Of a stretch of 64,000 nucleotides of DNA, positions 29,379 to 38,224 are shown in pieces. The notes under the pieces were generated by a model that was not told where the DNA came from, searched no databases, and saw nothing but the letters and a program-made list of their open reading frames with translations. This DNA comes from Massilia sp. YIM B02763 (GTDB lineage Bacteria > Pseudomonadota > Gammaproteobacteria > Burkholderiales > Burkholderiaceae_D), in contig NZ_JASNRD010000008.1 in the NCBI RefSeq assembly GCF_030412015.1, positions 1-64,000 on the forward strand. Reading direction: 5' to 3'. Each line of letters opens with the position of its first letter. Positions within the stretch are counted from its first letter, which is position 1. The translations under genes and the position numbers were made by a program.

Positions 29379-29956
29379 ACGCGCACGCACTGTCCCCGAG
29401 CACGACCACCATGCAGGGCCCCCTCGCGGCATCGCTGGCCCTGCCGCGCGGCATGCGCCACATGCCGCGCCCCCGTCCCGACGCCGCCCACACGCGTCAC
29501 GTCTGGACCGGCCAGCTCGAAGTGGCCGAGGGCGACCAGGTGCTGACGGCGCTGCTGGGTTCCTGCGTGGGCATCGGCATGATCTGGAAGAGCCGCGGCC
29601 GCTGCGGCCTGGCGCACTGCTTCCTGCCCGAGGGCGCGGGCATCGGTAATGCCGCCGCGCGCTATGTCAGCGCCGCCGTGCCGGCCCTGCTGGCCGCCCT
29701 GGGCGTCAAGCGCGAACAGTACGGCGACGTCGAGGTCGTCGTCGCCGGCGGCGCGCGCATGCTGCACCTGCCGGGCGGCGAGGGCGCCATCGGCCGCCGC
29801 AACATCGCCGCGGCGCATGCGCAGCTGGCCGCGCGCGGCCTGCACGTGGAATACGAGGACGTCGGCGGCAGCCACGGCCGCCGCCTGTCGATCGATTGCG
29901 ACAGCCGGACCTGGTCGGTGGTGCGCGTCGGCATGGCCGAGGGAGCGTACGCGTGA
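29375..29956 (+). CDS. cheD: Chemoreceptor glutamine deamidase CheD
   Basis: 193 residues. The first 40 are variable and basic. The family core follows with the catalytic Cys in TALLGSCVGIGM, the His in GLAHCFLP and the Thr/Ser region in GGARML. CheD deamidates receptor glutamines and usually pairs with CheC or CheR. Its ATG overlaps the cheR stop, with GGAGG upstream. Confidence 0.9.
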   Translation: MNAHALSPSTTTMQGPLAASLALPRGMRHMPRPRPDAAHTRHVWTGQLEVAEGDQVLTALLGSCVGIGMIWKSRGRCGLAHCFLPEGAGIGNAAARYVSAAVPALLAALGVKREQYGDVEVVVAGGARMLHLPGGEGAIGRRNIAAAHAQLAARGLHVEYEDVGGSHGRRLSIDCDSRTWSVVRVGMAEGAYA

Positions 29957-31572
29957 ACGCCGCCGTCCTGGCGGACACGCTGGCACCTGCGCCATTGTCC
30001 GCATCGAGCGAGGTGCGCCAGGCGCTGGCCGCGGCCGATGCGGCCCGCGCCGTCAAGGCCGACGCGCTGGCGCGCGCGGCCGGCACGGCCCTGTACGGCA
30101 GCTTCTGGCTGGGCGGCCAGGAATACGCGCTGGACGCCGCCTGCATCCGCGAAGTGGTCGGCATGCCCGAGCGCGTCGTGCGCCTGCCGCTGTCGCCCGC
30201 CTGCCTGGAAGGCATCTTCACGCTGCGCGGCAGCGCGATCCCGATGATCAACCTGGCGCGCGTGTTCGACCCGCAGGCCCCCGCGGCCGGCCCGGAGCAG
30301 CGCGTGGCCATCCTCGAGCACGAGGAAGTGCTGGTGGGTCTCGTGTTCGACGCCACCGGCGAGGTGCTGCGCGTGCGTCCGGAACAGCGCACCGTGCTCG
30401 CCTACGGCGGCGCGGGGGCCGCGGCCGTGCTGTCCGGCGCGCTGACGCTGGACGGCGGCGCGCGCCTGGTGCAGCTGCTCGATCCGGCGGCGCTGATCCG
30501 CATCGACAACGTGCCGCAGGTGCGGGCCCAGAGCGCCGCGCGCGACGCCGAACGCCTGCGCTTCCTGCGCCGCGCCCAGGGCCGCAAGGCGCTCGCGTTC
30601 CGCGCCGGCGGCATGGCCTTCGCGATGGCGATCGACGCCGTGCAGGAAATCATCCGCGTGCCGGAACTGCGCTCGTCCGTCATGCTGGGCACGCTGTGCA
30701 AGGGCTGGTTCGACCTGCGCGGCACCGTGGTCGGCGCCGTCGACCTGGGCGCGCTGCTGCAGTGCGCGCCGAACCCGGACGCGCGCGAGGAAGACCGCCG
30801 CGTGATGATCGTGCGCGCCGGCGGCGACCTGCTCGGCCTGCTGGTCGACGGCGTCGACGACATCCGCCCGTACTTCGACGCCGACGTGCTCGCGATCCCC
30901 ATGCTGGGCACGCGCCGCGCCGCCATGTTCCGCGGCGTGCTGCCGAACGCGGAGCGGGGCGACGCGCTGTTCCTGGATCACGCCCACCTGTTCTCGGAGA
31001 GCGAAGTGGCCGAGATCTGCGCCGGCCACCGCCGCCTGTACCAGCACGAGCTGGACGCCGCGCCGGGCCGGAGCGGGTCGAAGAACGGGCGCCGCCAGGT
31101 CTATCTCGCGTTCACGCTCGACACGGCGTGGGCCACCGACATCGGCCAGGTACGCGAAATCGTCGCGTTCGACGACGCGATGACGCGCCCGCCCGGCATG
31201 CGGGACTGCGTGCACGGCATGATGCAGCTGCGCCAGCGGATGATCTGCGTGATCGATCTGCGCCGCATGTACGGCATGCCGGCCCAGGCGTGCCTGGATG
31301 CCGCCGCGCAGGCCGAGCGCCGCGTGCTGGTGCTGGACCACGGCGACGAGCGTTATGGCGTGATCGTCGACCGTGTCGACAGCATCCTGTCGCTGCCCGA
31401 CAGCCAGCGCCGCCCGTCGCCCGCGCTGCTGCGCCTGAACGGCCCGGACGACATGCGCCGCGATGCGGGAGAGGTGCTGGAAGTGCCGGGCGAAGGTGGC
31501 AAGGAGACCGTGCTGACGTTGTTCGACAAGGGTAGGTTCCTGGAGACGCTGAAAGGGCATTTGAACGGTTGA
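29953..31572 (+). CDS. Chemotaxis coupling protein with three CheW domains
   Basis: 539 residues from a GTG that overlaps the cheD stop (GTGA). Three CheW-like SH3-pair domains run in tandem: about 46-185 (FWLGGQEYALDAACIREVV), about 213-345 (FRAGGMAFAMAIDAVQEII) and about 378-520 (FTLDTAWATDIGQVREIV), each with the typical LRG/LRQ turn. Ordinary CheW has one such domain. It should link receptor and a CheA kinase as a scaffold. No CheA or CheB lies in the window, so it must serve a kinase encoded elsewhere. The cluster ends with a hairpin repeat. Confidence 0.88.
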   Translation: MNAAVLADTLAPAPLSASSEVRQALAAADAARAVKADALARAAGTALYGSFWLGGQEYALDAACIREVVGMPERVVRLPLSPACLEGIFTLRGSAIPMINLARVFDPQAPAAGPEQRVAILEHEEVLVGLVFDATGEVLRVRPEQRTVLAYGGAGAAAVLSGALTLDGGARLVQLLDPAALIRIDNVPQVRAQSAARDAERLRFLRRAQGRKALAFRAGGMAFAMAIDAVQEIIRVPELRSSVMLGTLCKGWFDLRGTVVGAVDLGALLQCAPNPDAREEDRRVMIVRAGGDLLGLLVDGVDDIRPYFDADVLAIPMLGTRRAAMFRGVLPNAERGDALFLDHAHLFSESEVAEICAGHRRLYQHELDAAPGRSGSKNGRRQVYLAFTLDTAWATDIGQVREIVAFDDAMTRPPGMRDCVHGMMQLRQRMICVIDLRRMYGMPAQACLDAAAQAERRVLVLDHGDERYGVIVDRVDSILSLPDSQRRPSPALLRLNGPDDMRRDAGEVLEVPGEGGKETVLTLFDKGRFLETLKGHLNG

Positions 31573-31600
31573 AGCACGCAGCATCGCTAGCCTATAAACC

Positions 31601-31626
31601 GTCATCCCCGCCTTCGCGGGGATGAC
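31601..31626. repeat. REP-like palindrome, may act as terminator
   Basis: GTCATCCCCGC at 31601-31611 pairs with GCGGGGATGAC at 31616-31626 around a CTTC loop, followed by GTTT. The core is the same as in the inverted pair at 36251-36320, so it is probably a dispersed extragenic palindrome. It lies between convergent genes. Confidence 0.7.
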
Positions 31627-31679
31627 GTTTCTGGGGTTGCGAGGAAGGGTGTCGTACGTGCATTCAATCCCGTCGGCTT

Positions 31680-32114
31680 TTAGAACAGCTGCAGCACATT
31701 CGCCCCGATCCTCGGATCTTCCTTCCGCTCCAGCCGCTGCGGATGCACCGTCAAGGTCACCTCCAGCGAGCCTTTGCCCACCGTGAGGGCCAGCAGGTGG
31801 CCGCCGACCACCGAGAAGTCCTTGCCGCCGCCCACGCCGTGGGCGTGCAGCGACGGCTTGCCGTCCTTCCATGCCAGGGTCCCCGTGATCCCCGCCATCT
31901 CGCGGTCCGTGAACGTGGCCGGGTCGTAGTCCTTCTTGCCGAAGTCGTAGAAGCCGAAGGTGACGCTGCCGGCGAAGCCGAAGGCGCTCACGCTGGCCGA
32001 CGTGAGCTGTTCGCTTGTCGCCAGCCGCTCCAGTTCCGCGAACAGGTCGTCGCCCTCGGTCAGCACCATCAGCCAGCCCGTATGCGTGCGCAGGTATTTC
32101 GGATTGGCCGCCAT
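31680..32114 (-). CDS. PPC/DUF296-domain protein
   Basis: 144 residues forming one plant-and-prokaryote-conserved (PPC, DUF296) domain: GDDLFAELERLATSEQ at the start, SASVSAFGFAGSVTFGFYD, the metal-type HAHGVGGGKDF and a closing LTVHPQRLERKEDP. In plants the domain accompanies AT-hooks; in bacteria it forms trimers of unknown role. It lies 1 base after the stop of the YdeP-like oxidoreductase, so the two are translated together. Confidence 0.85.
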   Translation of the reverse strand: MAANPKYLRTHTGWLMVLTEGDDLFAELERLATSEQLTSASVSAFGFAGSVTFGFYDFGKKDYDPATFTDREMAGITGTLAWKDGKPSLHAHGVGGGKDFSVVGGHLLALTVGKGSLEVTLTVHPQRLERKEDPRIGANVLQLF

Positions 32115-32115
32115 G

Positions 32116-34425
32116 TCAGTGCATCCTGGACGGGTCGCGCGTGGTGCCGCTCTTCGCGATCACGATGTCGATCGACTTGGCGGCCGGCACCTTGCTCTCC
32201 TTGGCGTAGTGCCACAGGGGGATCAGCGGGTTCAGTTCCGGGTAGTAGCCGGCCACGCAGCCGGCCGGCACCGGGAATTCGATCACCTGCAGGTTCTCCA
32301 CGCGCCGCTCGACGCCGTCGTCGACGGCCGTGGACGCCGTCACCAGGTCGCCGTCGGCCAGGCCGCGCGCATCCATGTCCTCGCGCGCCATGAACAGCAC
32401 GTCGCGCCGCTGGGCGCCGCGGAAGCGGTCTTCCAGGCTGTAGATCGTCGTGTTGAACTGGCCGTCGCTGCGCACCGTGAACAGGCGCAGCGCCTCCGGA
32501 TGCCTGGGCATGTCGGGGTCGGCGACGAGGCCGTCGGGCGTCGTGAAGTTGGCCTTGCCGGTCTCCGTCTTCCATTGCCGGTGCGCCGCGCCCAGCGGCT
32601 TGCGGAAGCCCCCGGGCGTCCACATCCGCGCGTTGAAGTCGTGGAAGATCTCCGGATAGGTCTCGGCGATGGCGTCGCGGATGCGGCCGTAGTCAGCCAC
32701 CCAGGCATCCCAGTCCAGGCGCGGGTTGGGCGGCAACAGCGCCTTGGCGATGCCGGCGACGATGGCCGGTTCCGACAGCAGCGTGCCGGCCGCCGGTTCC
32801 GCCCGGCCGCGCGAGCCGTGCATGCAGGCGGTCGAGTCCTCCATCGTGACGGCCTGCTCGCCCGTTTGCTGGCGGTCGACCTCGATGCGGCCCAGGCAGG
32901 GCAGCAGGTAGGCCACCTTGCCGTGCACGAGGTGGCTGCGATTGAGCTTGGTGGCGATGTGCACGGTCAGCGGGACGTCGCGCCAGGCCTGCTCCATGGG
33001 GCCGTGGTCCGGCACGGCGCGCACGAGGTTGCCGCCCAGGCTCACGAGGGCTTCGAGCTTCCTGTCGCGGATCGCCTCGCAGGCCTCGATCGTGTTCATG
33101 CCCTTGTCGCGCGGCGGCTCGAAGCCGTATTGTGCCTTGAGCTTGTCGAGCGGGACCAGTTCCGGCTTCTCGCTGATGCCCACCGTGCGCTGGCCCTGCA
33201 CGTTGGAGTGGCCGCGCACGGGACAGATGCCGGCGCCCGGCTTGCCGATATTCCCGCGCAGCAGCAGCAGGTTGACCAGCATGTTGACGGTCTGGACGCC
33301 GTTGCGGTGCTGGGTCAGGCCCATGCCGTACACGCCCATGCAGGCGTTCGAACGCATGTACTGACCGGCCGCTTCCTCGATCTGCGCGCGCGCCAGGCCG
33401 CTTTCGCGCTCGATCTCGTCCCATGGACAGGCGCGGGCCTGCTCGGCGAAGGCGTCGAAGCCGTGGGTGTGCTCGGCGACGAAGGCGGCGTCCAGGACGC
33501 GCGCGCCGCCGGCCGTCCGCGCCGCGTCGTCGGCAGCGATCACGGCCTTGCACATGCCCATCAGGGCCGCCAGGTCGCCCCCCGCCTTGAGCTGGTGGTA
33601 CTGGGTGCTGATCGCCGTCTCGTGACCGCTCAGCATTTCGGCGGGCGATTGGGGGTTGACGAAGCTGACCAGGCCGCGCTCGCGCAGCGGGTTGAAAGTG
33701 ACGATGGGGACGCCGCGCTTGCGCGCCTCCTGCAGCTGGTGCAGCATGCGCGGGCTGTTCACGCCCACGTTCTGGCCGAAGAAGAAGATGCAGTCGGTTT
33801 TCTCGAAATCGTCGAGCACCACGGTGCCGACCGGGACGCCGATCGATTTCGGCAGCGCCACCGAAGTGCTCTCGTGGCACATGTTCGAGCTGTCCGGCAG
33901 GTTGTTGTTGCCGTACATGCGCGCCAGCAGCGCGTACATGTACGAGGTCTCCAGCGAGGCCCTTCCGGAACTGTAGAACACGACCTTCTTCGGATCGCAC
34001 TGCTTGAGCTGGGCGCCGATCTCGGCGAATGCCTGGTCCCAGCCGATCTCGACGTAGCGGTCCAGCGCGCCGTCCCATTTCATCGGCACGGTCAGGCGGC
34101 CCGCATCCTCGAGTTCGTGGTCGTGCCAGCTTTCCAGCTGGCGCAGCGTGTGGCGCGCGAAGAAGCCGGCGTCCACCGTCTTGCTCGTGATTTCCCAGGC
34201 CGTCGCCTTGGCGCCGCTCTCGCAGAATTCGGCCGGGTGCGGATGGGCGGGCTTGGCCCAGGAGCAGCTGACGCACATGAAGCCGTCCGGCTTGTTCTGC
34301 TGGAGGAGCAGGGCGCCGCCCTCGACGGGCACGTGCTGCTTCAGCAGGATGGTGCTGACCTCCTTGAGGGAACCCCAGCCGCCGGCCGGGATCGTCGGTT
34401 CGTTGGTCTTGCTGCGTGTATTCAT
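32116..34425 (-). CDS. YdeP/FdhF-like molybdopterin oxidoreductase
   Basis: 769 residues, near the 759 of E. coli YdeP. An N-terminal GFMCVSCSWAKP motif belongs to this family. Molybdopterin-binding stretches (YSSGRASLETSYMYALLARM, FFFGQNVGVNSPRML, MGLTQHRNGVQTVNM) and a C-terminal dinucleotide-binding domain follow. It is related to formate dehydrogenase alpha subunits but lacks the selenocysteine loop and partner subunits, so its substrate is unknown; YdeP is linked to acid resistance. The start at 34425 gives MNTRSKTNEP; the ribosome site is weak (GAG). It is divergent from the catalase-like gene, with 190 bases between. Confidence 0.88.
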   Translation of the reverse strand: MNTRSKTNEPTIPAGGWGSLKEVSTILLKQHVPVEGGALLLQQNKPDGFMCVSCSWAKPAHPHPAEFCESGAKATAWEITSKTVDAGFFARHTLRQLESWHDHELEDAGRLTVPMKWDGALDRYVEIGWDQAFAEIGAQLKQCDPKKVVFYSSGRASLETSYMYALLARMYGNNNLPDSSNMCHESTSVALPKSIGVPVGTVVLDDFEKTDCIFFFGQNVGVNSPRMLHQLQEARKRGVPIVTFNPLRERGLVSFVNPQSPAEMLSGHETAISTQYHQLKAGGDLAALMGMCKAVIAADDAARTAGGARVLDAAFVAEHTHGFDAFAEQARACPWDEIERESGLARAQIEEAAGQYMRSNACMGVYGMGLTQHRNGVQTVNMLVNLLLLRGNIGKPGAGICPVRGHSNVQGQRTVGISEKPELVPLDKLKAQYGFEPPRDKGMNTIEACEAIRDRKLEALVSLGGNLVRAVPDHGPMEQAWRDVPLTVHIATKLNRSHLVHGKVAYLLPCLGRIEVDRQQTGEQAVTMEDSTACMHGSRGRAEPAAGTLLSEPAIVAGIAKALLPPNPRLDWDAWVADYGRIRDAIAETYPEIFHDFNARMWTPGGFRKPLGAAHRQWKTETGKANFTTPDGLVADPDMPRHPEALRLFTVRSDGQFNTTIYSLEDRFRGAQRRDVLFMAREDMDARGLADGDLVTASTAVDDGVERRVENLQVIEFPVPAGCVAGYYPELNPLIPLWHYAKESKVPAAKSIDIVIAKSGTTRDPSRMH

Positions 34426-34615
34426 GGTCGTCTCGCTGCGCCTTGGGGGCAAATGTGTTGATACGGCGACAAGGTAACGCAGCTCGGCGAGCGGGGGCGC
34501 ACGCGTCCGTTTTCGGTGCAGAGCGCTAAATTTGTCGATTTTGCGTGCGGCGGGGCACAGAACGGCCGGGCTCGGCGGTTCATCATGTGGTCTAACCAAC
34601 AACAAGGCAAGCACC

Positions 34616-35725
34616 ATGACCGCACCCGCGACCATCCATCCCATCCCCTACCAGCCCGCGTTCGAGGTGCCGGAGGAGGACGAGGCGCAGACGACCTTCG
34701 AGCTGAAGGACACGATGCACCAGATCTCGGCCAAGACCTTCGAGGACGGCAGCCGCGCGATCCGCAGCGTGCACGCCAAGACCCACGGCCTGCTGCTGGG
34801 CGAGCTGACGGTGCTGGACGGCCTGCCGCCGGCGTATGCGCAGGGCCTGTTCGCGCAGGCGGCGACCTATCCGGCCGTCGTGCGGCTGTCGACGACGCCG
34901 GGCGACATCCTGCCGGACGACGTATCGACCCCGCGCGGCATGGCCGTCAAGGTGATCGGCGTGCCGGGCGAGCGCGTCGAAGGGAGCGAGGGCGACGTCA
35001 CCCAGGACTTCGTCACCGTCAACGGCCCCGTGTTCAGTGCGCCCACGGCGAAGAAATTCGCCGGCAATGCCAAGCTGCTGGCGTCCACCACGGACAAGGG
35101 CCCCAACCTGAAGCGCCTGTTCTCGGCCGTCGCGCGCGGCGCCGAGAAGGCGGTCGAAGCCGTCGGGGGCGAGAGCGCCACGCTGAAGGCCCTGGGCGGT
35201 CATCCGGAAACCCATCCGCTGGGCGAGACCTTCTACAGCCAGGTGCCGATCCTGTACGGCCCCTACATGGCCAAGGTGCAGATCGCGCCCGTCGTGCCCG
35301 AACTGACGGAGCTGAAGGACGCGCCCGTCGACCTGGCGGACAAGCCGGACGGCCTGCGCGACGCCGTCGTCGGGCATTTCGCGTCCAAGGGCGGCGAATG
35401 GGAAGTGCGCATCCAGCTGTGCACGGACATCGACAAGATGCCGATCGAGGATGCGTCGAAGGAGTGGCCGGAGGACGAGAGCCCGTACGTGACGGTGGCG
35501 CGGCTGCGCGCTGCACCCCAGCAGGCGTACAGCGAGGAACGCGCCCGTCGCATCGACGAGGGCATGCAGTTCAACCCGTGGCACGCGCTGGCGGCGCACC
35601 GCCCGCTGGGCTCCATCATGCGGGTGCGCAAGGAGGTCTATGCGATGTCGAAGCGCTTCCGCGCGGAGCGCAACGGCGTGCCGGTGCAGGAACCGAAGAA
35701 TATCGAAGCGCTCGAGGGCGCGTGA
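34616..35725 (+). CDS. Catalase-like haem protein (y4iL-type)
   Basis: 369 residues, much shorter than typical monofunctional catalases. It keeps the distal-His region (RSVHAKTHG, His near 55) and the Asn segment (DFVTVNGPVFSA), and ends with MQFNPWHALAAHRPLGSIMRVR as in the small catalase-family proteins. I do not see the usual proximal RxxxYxxxH motif, so real catalase activity is doubtful; peroxidase-type activity is possible. The start at 34616 has AAGG upstream. It is followed after 17 bases by a small secreted protein with a strong ribosome site, probably one operon. Confidence 0.83.
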   Translation: MTAPATIHPIPYQPAFEVPEEDEAQTTFELKDTMHQISAKTFEDGSRAIRSVHAKTHGLLLGELTVLDGLPPAYAQGLFAQAATYPAVVRLSTTPGDILPDDVSTPRGMAVKVIGVPGERVEGSEGDVTQDFVTVNGPVFSAPTAKKFAGNAKLLASTTDKGPNLKRLFSAVARGAEKAVEAVGGESATLKALGGHPETHPLGETFYSQVPILYGPYMAKVQIAPVVPELTELKDAPVDLADKPDGLRDAVVGHFASKGGEWEVRIQLCTDIDKMPIEDASKEWPEDESPYVTVARLRAAPQQAYSEERARRIDEGMQFNPWHALAAHRPLGSIMRVRKEVYAMSKRFRAERNGVPVQEPKNIEALEGA

Positions 35726-35742
35726 ATGAAAGGAGCAATACC

Positions 35743-36132
35743 ATGCTGAAGCATATGATGAGGAACATGAGTGCAGTCGCGGCCGTGATGCTGGTTGCGG
35801 GCGCCGCCGCGGCGCAAAGCCATTCCACGACCAATATGGCCAATCCGCCGCAGGCGCAGTCGGACACCAAGGCGGGCACGAAGGCCACGCCTGGCCATAC
35901 CGCGACCGCGGACCGCCAGGATGCGCAGAACCAGTCGTCCAACAAGCCGAACGGCGAATGGAAGCCGCCCGTGCGCACGCCGTACGACGACAAGGGCAAG
36001 CTGCGCAACGACATCAGCGCGGCGCAGGCCGGCAACGAGGCCAAGGAAACGATGCAGGGCGACCCTTCGGAAACCCAGGTCGAACCGTCGGCACGCCATG
36101 CGCTCGACGTCTCGGCCAAGGGCAAGAAGTAA
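35743..36132 (+). CDS. Small secreted hydrophilic protein
   Basis: 129 residues: a signal peptide (MLKHMMRNMSAVAAVMLVAGAAAAQ), then a charged, Gln/Asn/Thr/Lys-rich, probably unfolded chain without Cys. AAAGGAG lies 7 bases before the ATG. It follows the catalase-like gene closely, suggesting a shared stress role. Function is unknown. Confidence 0.75.
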   Translation: MLKHMMRNMSAVAAVMLVAGAAAAQSHSTTNMANPPQAQSDTKAGTKATPGHTATADRQDAQNQSSNKPNGEWKPPVRTPYDDKGKLRNDISAAQAGNEAKETMQGDPSETQVEPSARHALDVSAKGKK

Positions 36133-36147
36133 TCAAGGAAGAGGGGG

Positions 36148-36240
36148 CGGAAGGCAGAAAGAGTCGAACTTACAGGAGAGCGGCTGACGCCCCCCACCGG
36201 GTTTGAAGCCCGGCCCCATCACCGGATGAGAATGCCTTCC
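36148..36240 (-). tRNA. selC: tRNA-Sec (anticodon TCA)
   Basis: Reading leftward from 36240, an 8-bp acceptor (GGAAGGCA with TGCCTTCC), a long D-arm, an anticodon loop CTTCAAA with TCA, a long variable arm (GGGGGCGTCAGCCGCTCTCC) and a TTCGACT T-loop match bacterial selenocysteine tRNA. The discriminator is G and is followed by CCC, so the final A of CCA is not encoded. The T-stem has one T-T mismatch by my pairing. It lies 92 bases past selB on the same strand. Confidence 0.92.
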
Positions 36241-36250
36241 TCGTACGTGG

Positions 36251-36320
36251 TTCCCGCGCAGGCGGGAATCCAATGTGGAGCAGCCGATCCATCGAACCTG
36301 GATCCCCGCCTGCGCGGGGA
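36251..36320. repeat. Inverted pair of REP-like palindromes between selB and selC
   Basis: TTCCCGC-GCAG-GCGGGAA at 36251-36268 and TCCCCGC-CTGC-GCGGGGA at 36303-36320 face each other with TCCA/TGGA extensions, 34 bases apart. This is the layout of a REPIN. The same core occurs at 31601. It may also end or stabilise the selB transcript. Confidence 0.72.
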
Positions 36321-36331
36321 CGACGTTCGGG

Positions 36332-38224
36332 TCAGCCTTGCCAACTGACGTTCGGCCGCACCATGTGGCTGTTGCGGACGCGGCGAGTATAGCCGACGCG
36401 GTCGAAAAACTCCAGGACCTGGATGGCGCGCTTGCGGCCCAGGCCCGTGGCGTCGCGGAAGCTCGCGGCCTGCGCGTCGGGCAGCTCGCCCACCACGCGC
36501 GCCAGCTCGGCCAGCGGCGCCGGATGGTAGAACAAGTCCTTCACCACCTGGCTCACCTGGCCGGCACGCGCCAGCTTGCGCAGCAGCTGGCGCACGGCGT
36601 CTTCCTGCAGGCCGAATTCCTTCGCCAGGTCGCGCACCCAGGGCGGATCGAAACGTCCCTTCTCCAGCGCCGGCAGGAGCAGGGCGGCGGCGCGCTGGTC
36701 CGCTTCGGACAGGGCCACGCTGTGGCCCGGCAGGTGCAGGCTGTGGCCCGTGCGGGCGATCCGGCCGTCGTCCAGCATGCGCGCCGTCACGCCGGTCCAC
36801 AGCGCGTCGCTGGCATCCTGCGCGGCGATCCGCTTCAGGCGCCACAGTTCCGGCCCCGCCTCGTCCGGATGGCGCGCATGGAAGTCGTCCAGCGCGGCCA
36901 GCACCCGGGTTTCCAGGGGCGCCAGCATGGCCGGATCGATCAGCAGCGTGTCGCCGCCCGCCAGCGGCAGACGCAGCGTCTGCGGCGGCAGCGCGATGTC
37001 TTCCAGCGGACGCTGGACCAGGCGCTCCAGGGCGTTGCCTTCCAGGCCGGAGGGACTCGCCGCGACCAGCGCGGCCGCGGCGCCGCCGTCGACGAAGGCG
37101 GCCAGCGCGTCGAGCCAGGCCAGCCGCGCCGCGCTGCGCCGCCGGCGCGGCGCGCCGAACGGATCCAGCACGACGCCGCCGCCGATGGTCTGAGTGGCCT
37201 GGGCGTTGCGCAGCACGAAGCGGTCGCCCGGCACGGCGTGCAGCGGCGCGTCGAACACGATCTGCACGCGGCCGCGCCGGCCCGGCTGCAGCGTGTCCTC
37301 GAGCAGCGGAACCACGTGCGCCGTGCGGTGGGCGGCGCCGAGGTGCACGTGCACCGGGCTCCAGGCCTTCAGGGCGCCGCCCGCGTCCGCCAGCAGCGTG
37401 AGTTCGGCATCGATCCTTTCCGAGCACGCGGCCATGCGCGGATCGACGATCCAGCTTCCTCGTTCGACGTCTTCCTTGGCCACGCCGGCCAGGTTCAGCG
37501 CGAGGCGCTGTCCGGATTGGCCCCGTTCGGCGGCGCGGTTCTGCGCGTGGATGGCGCGCACGCGCGCCTGGCGGCCCGAAGGCGCCAGCGTGACCGTGTC
37601 GCCGATGGCCACGGTGCCGGCCAGCGCCGTGCCGGTGACGACCGTGCCCTGGCCGGACAGCGTGAACACGCGGTCCACGCCCAGGCGGAACAGGCGCGCC
37701 TCGTCCAGCACGGGAAGTTCCCGCTCGATCCCGTGCAGGTGTTCCAGCAGGGCGGCCACGCCGGGATCGCCCGGCACGGTGGCCGCGGTGGGGAACACGG
37801 GGCTGCCCGCGAACGGGGTCGGCGCCAGCAGGTGCGCGATGTCGCGCTCCACCGCCGCGATGCGTGCGGCGTCGGCGCGGTCGGTCTTGGTCAGCGCGAC
37901 GACGCCGCGGCGCACGCCCAGCAGGTCCAGGATCGCCAGGTGCTCGAGCGTCTGCGGCATGATGCCGTCGTCGGCGGCCACCACGAGCAGCGCGACGTCG
38001 ATGCCCGTCACGCCCGAGGCCATGGTACGGATGAATTTCTCGTGGCCGGGCACGTCGATGACGCCCAGCACGCGGCCGTCCGCGCTCGGCAGGTAGGCGT
38101 AGCCCAGCTCGATGGAGATGCCGCGCGCCTTTTCTTCCTTCAGGCGGTCGGTGTCGACGCCGGTCAGGGCGCGGGTCAGGGTGGTCTTGCCGTGGTCGAT
38201 GTGTCCTGCGGTACCGACGATCAT
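36332..38224 (-). CDS. selB: Selenocysteine-specific elongation factor SelB
   Basis: 630 residues. GTPase motifs: [12 protein letters not shown] (4-15), DVPGHEKFI and TKTD. EF-Tu-like domains 2 and 3 follow, then four winged-helix domains at the C-terminus (about 370-630) that bind the SECIS hairpin. It delivers Sec-tRNA-Sec to UGA codons followed by a SECIS, here in fdnG. Its ATG overlaps the selA stop (ATGA). The length matches E. coli SelB (614). Confidence 0.95.
   Translation of the reverse strand: MIVGTAGHIDHGKTTLTRALTGVDTDRLKEEKARGISIELGYAYLPSADGRVLGVIDVPGHEKFIRTMASGVTGIDVALLVVAADDGIMPQTLEHLAILDLLGVRRGVVALTKTDRADAARIAAVERDIAHLLAPTPFAGSPVFPTAATVPGDPGVAALLEHLHGIERELPVLDEARLFRLGVDRVFTLSGQGTVVTGTALAGTVAIGDTVTLAPSGRQARVRAIHAQNRAAERGQSGQRLALNLAGVAKEDVERGSWIVDPRMAACSERIDAELTLLADAGGALKAWSPVHVHLGAAHRTAHVVPLLEDTLQPGRRGRVQIVFDAPLHAVPGDRFVLRNAQATQTIGGGVVLDPFGAPRRRRSAARLAWLDALAAFVDGGAAAALVAASPSGLEGNALERLVQRPLEDIALPPQTLRLPLAGGDTLLIDPAMLAPLETRVLAALDDFHARHPDEAGPELWRLKRIAAQDASDALWTGVTARMLDDGRIARTGHSLHLPGHSVALSEADQRAAALLLPALEKGRFDPPWVRDLAKEFGLQEDAVRQLLRKLARAGQVSQVVKDLFYHPAPLAELARVVGELPDAQAASFRDATGLGRKRAIQVLEFFDRVGYTRRVRNSHMVRPNVSWQG

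Noticed and set aside
32116..34425. YdeP-like gene as a second selenoprotein
   Set aside because: Its frame has no internal TGA and the protein lacks the Sec loop of FdhF/FdnG.
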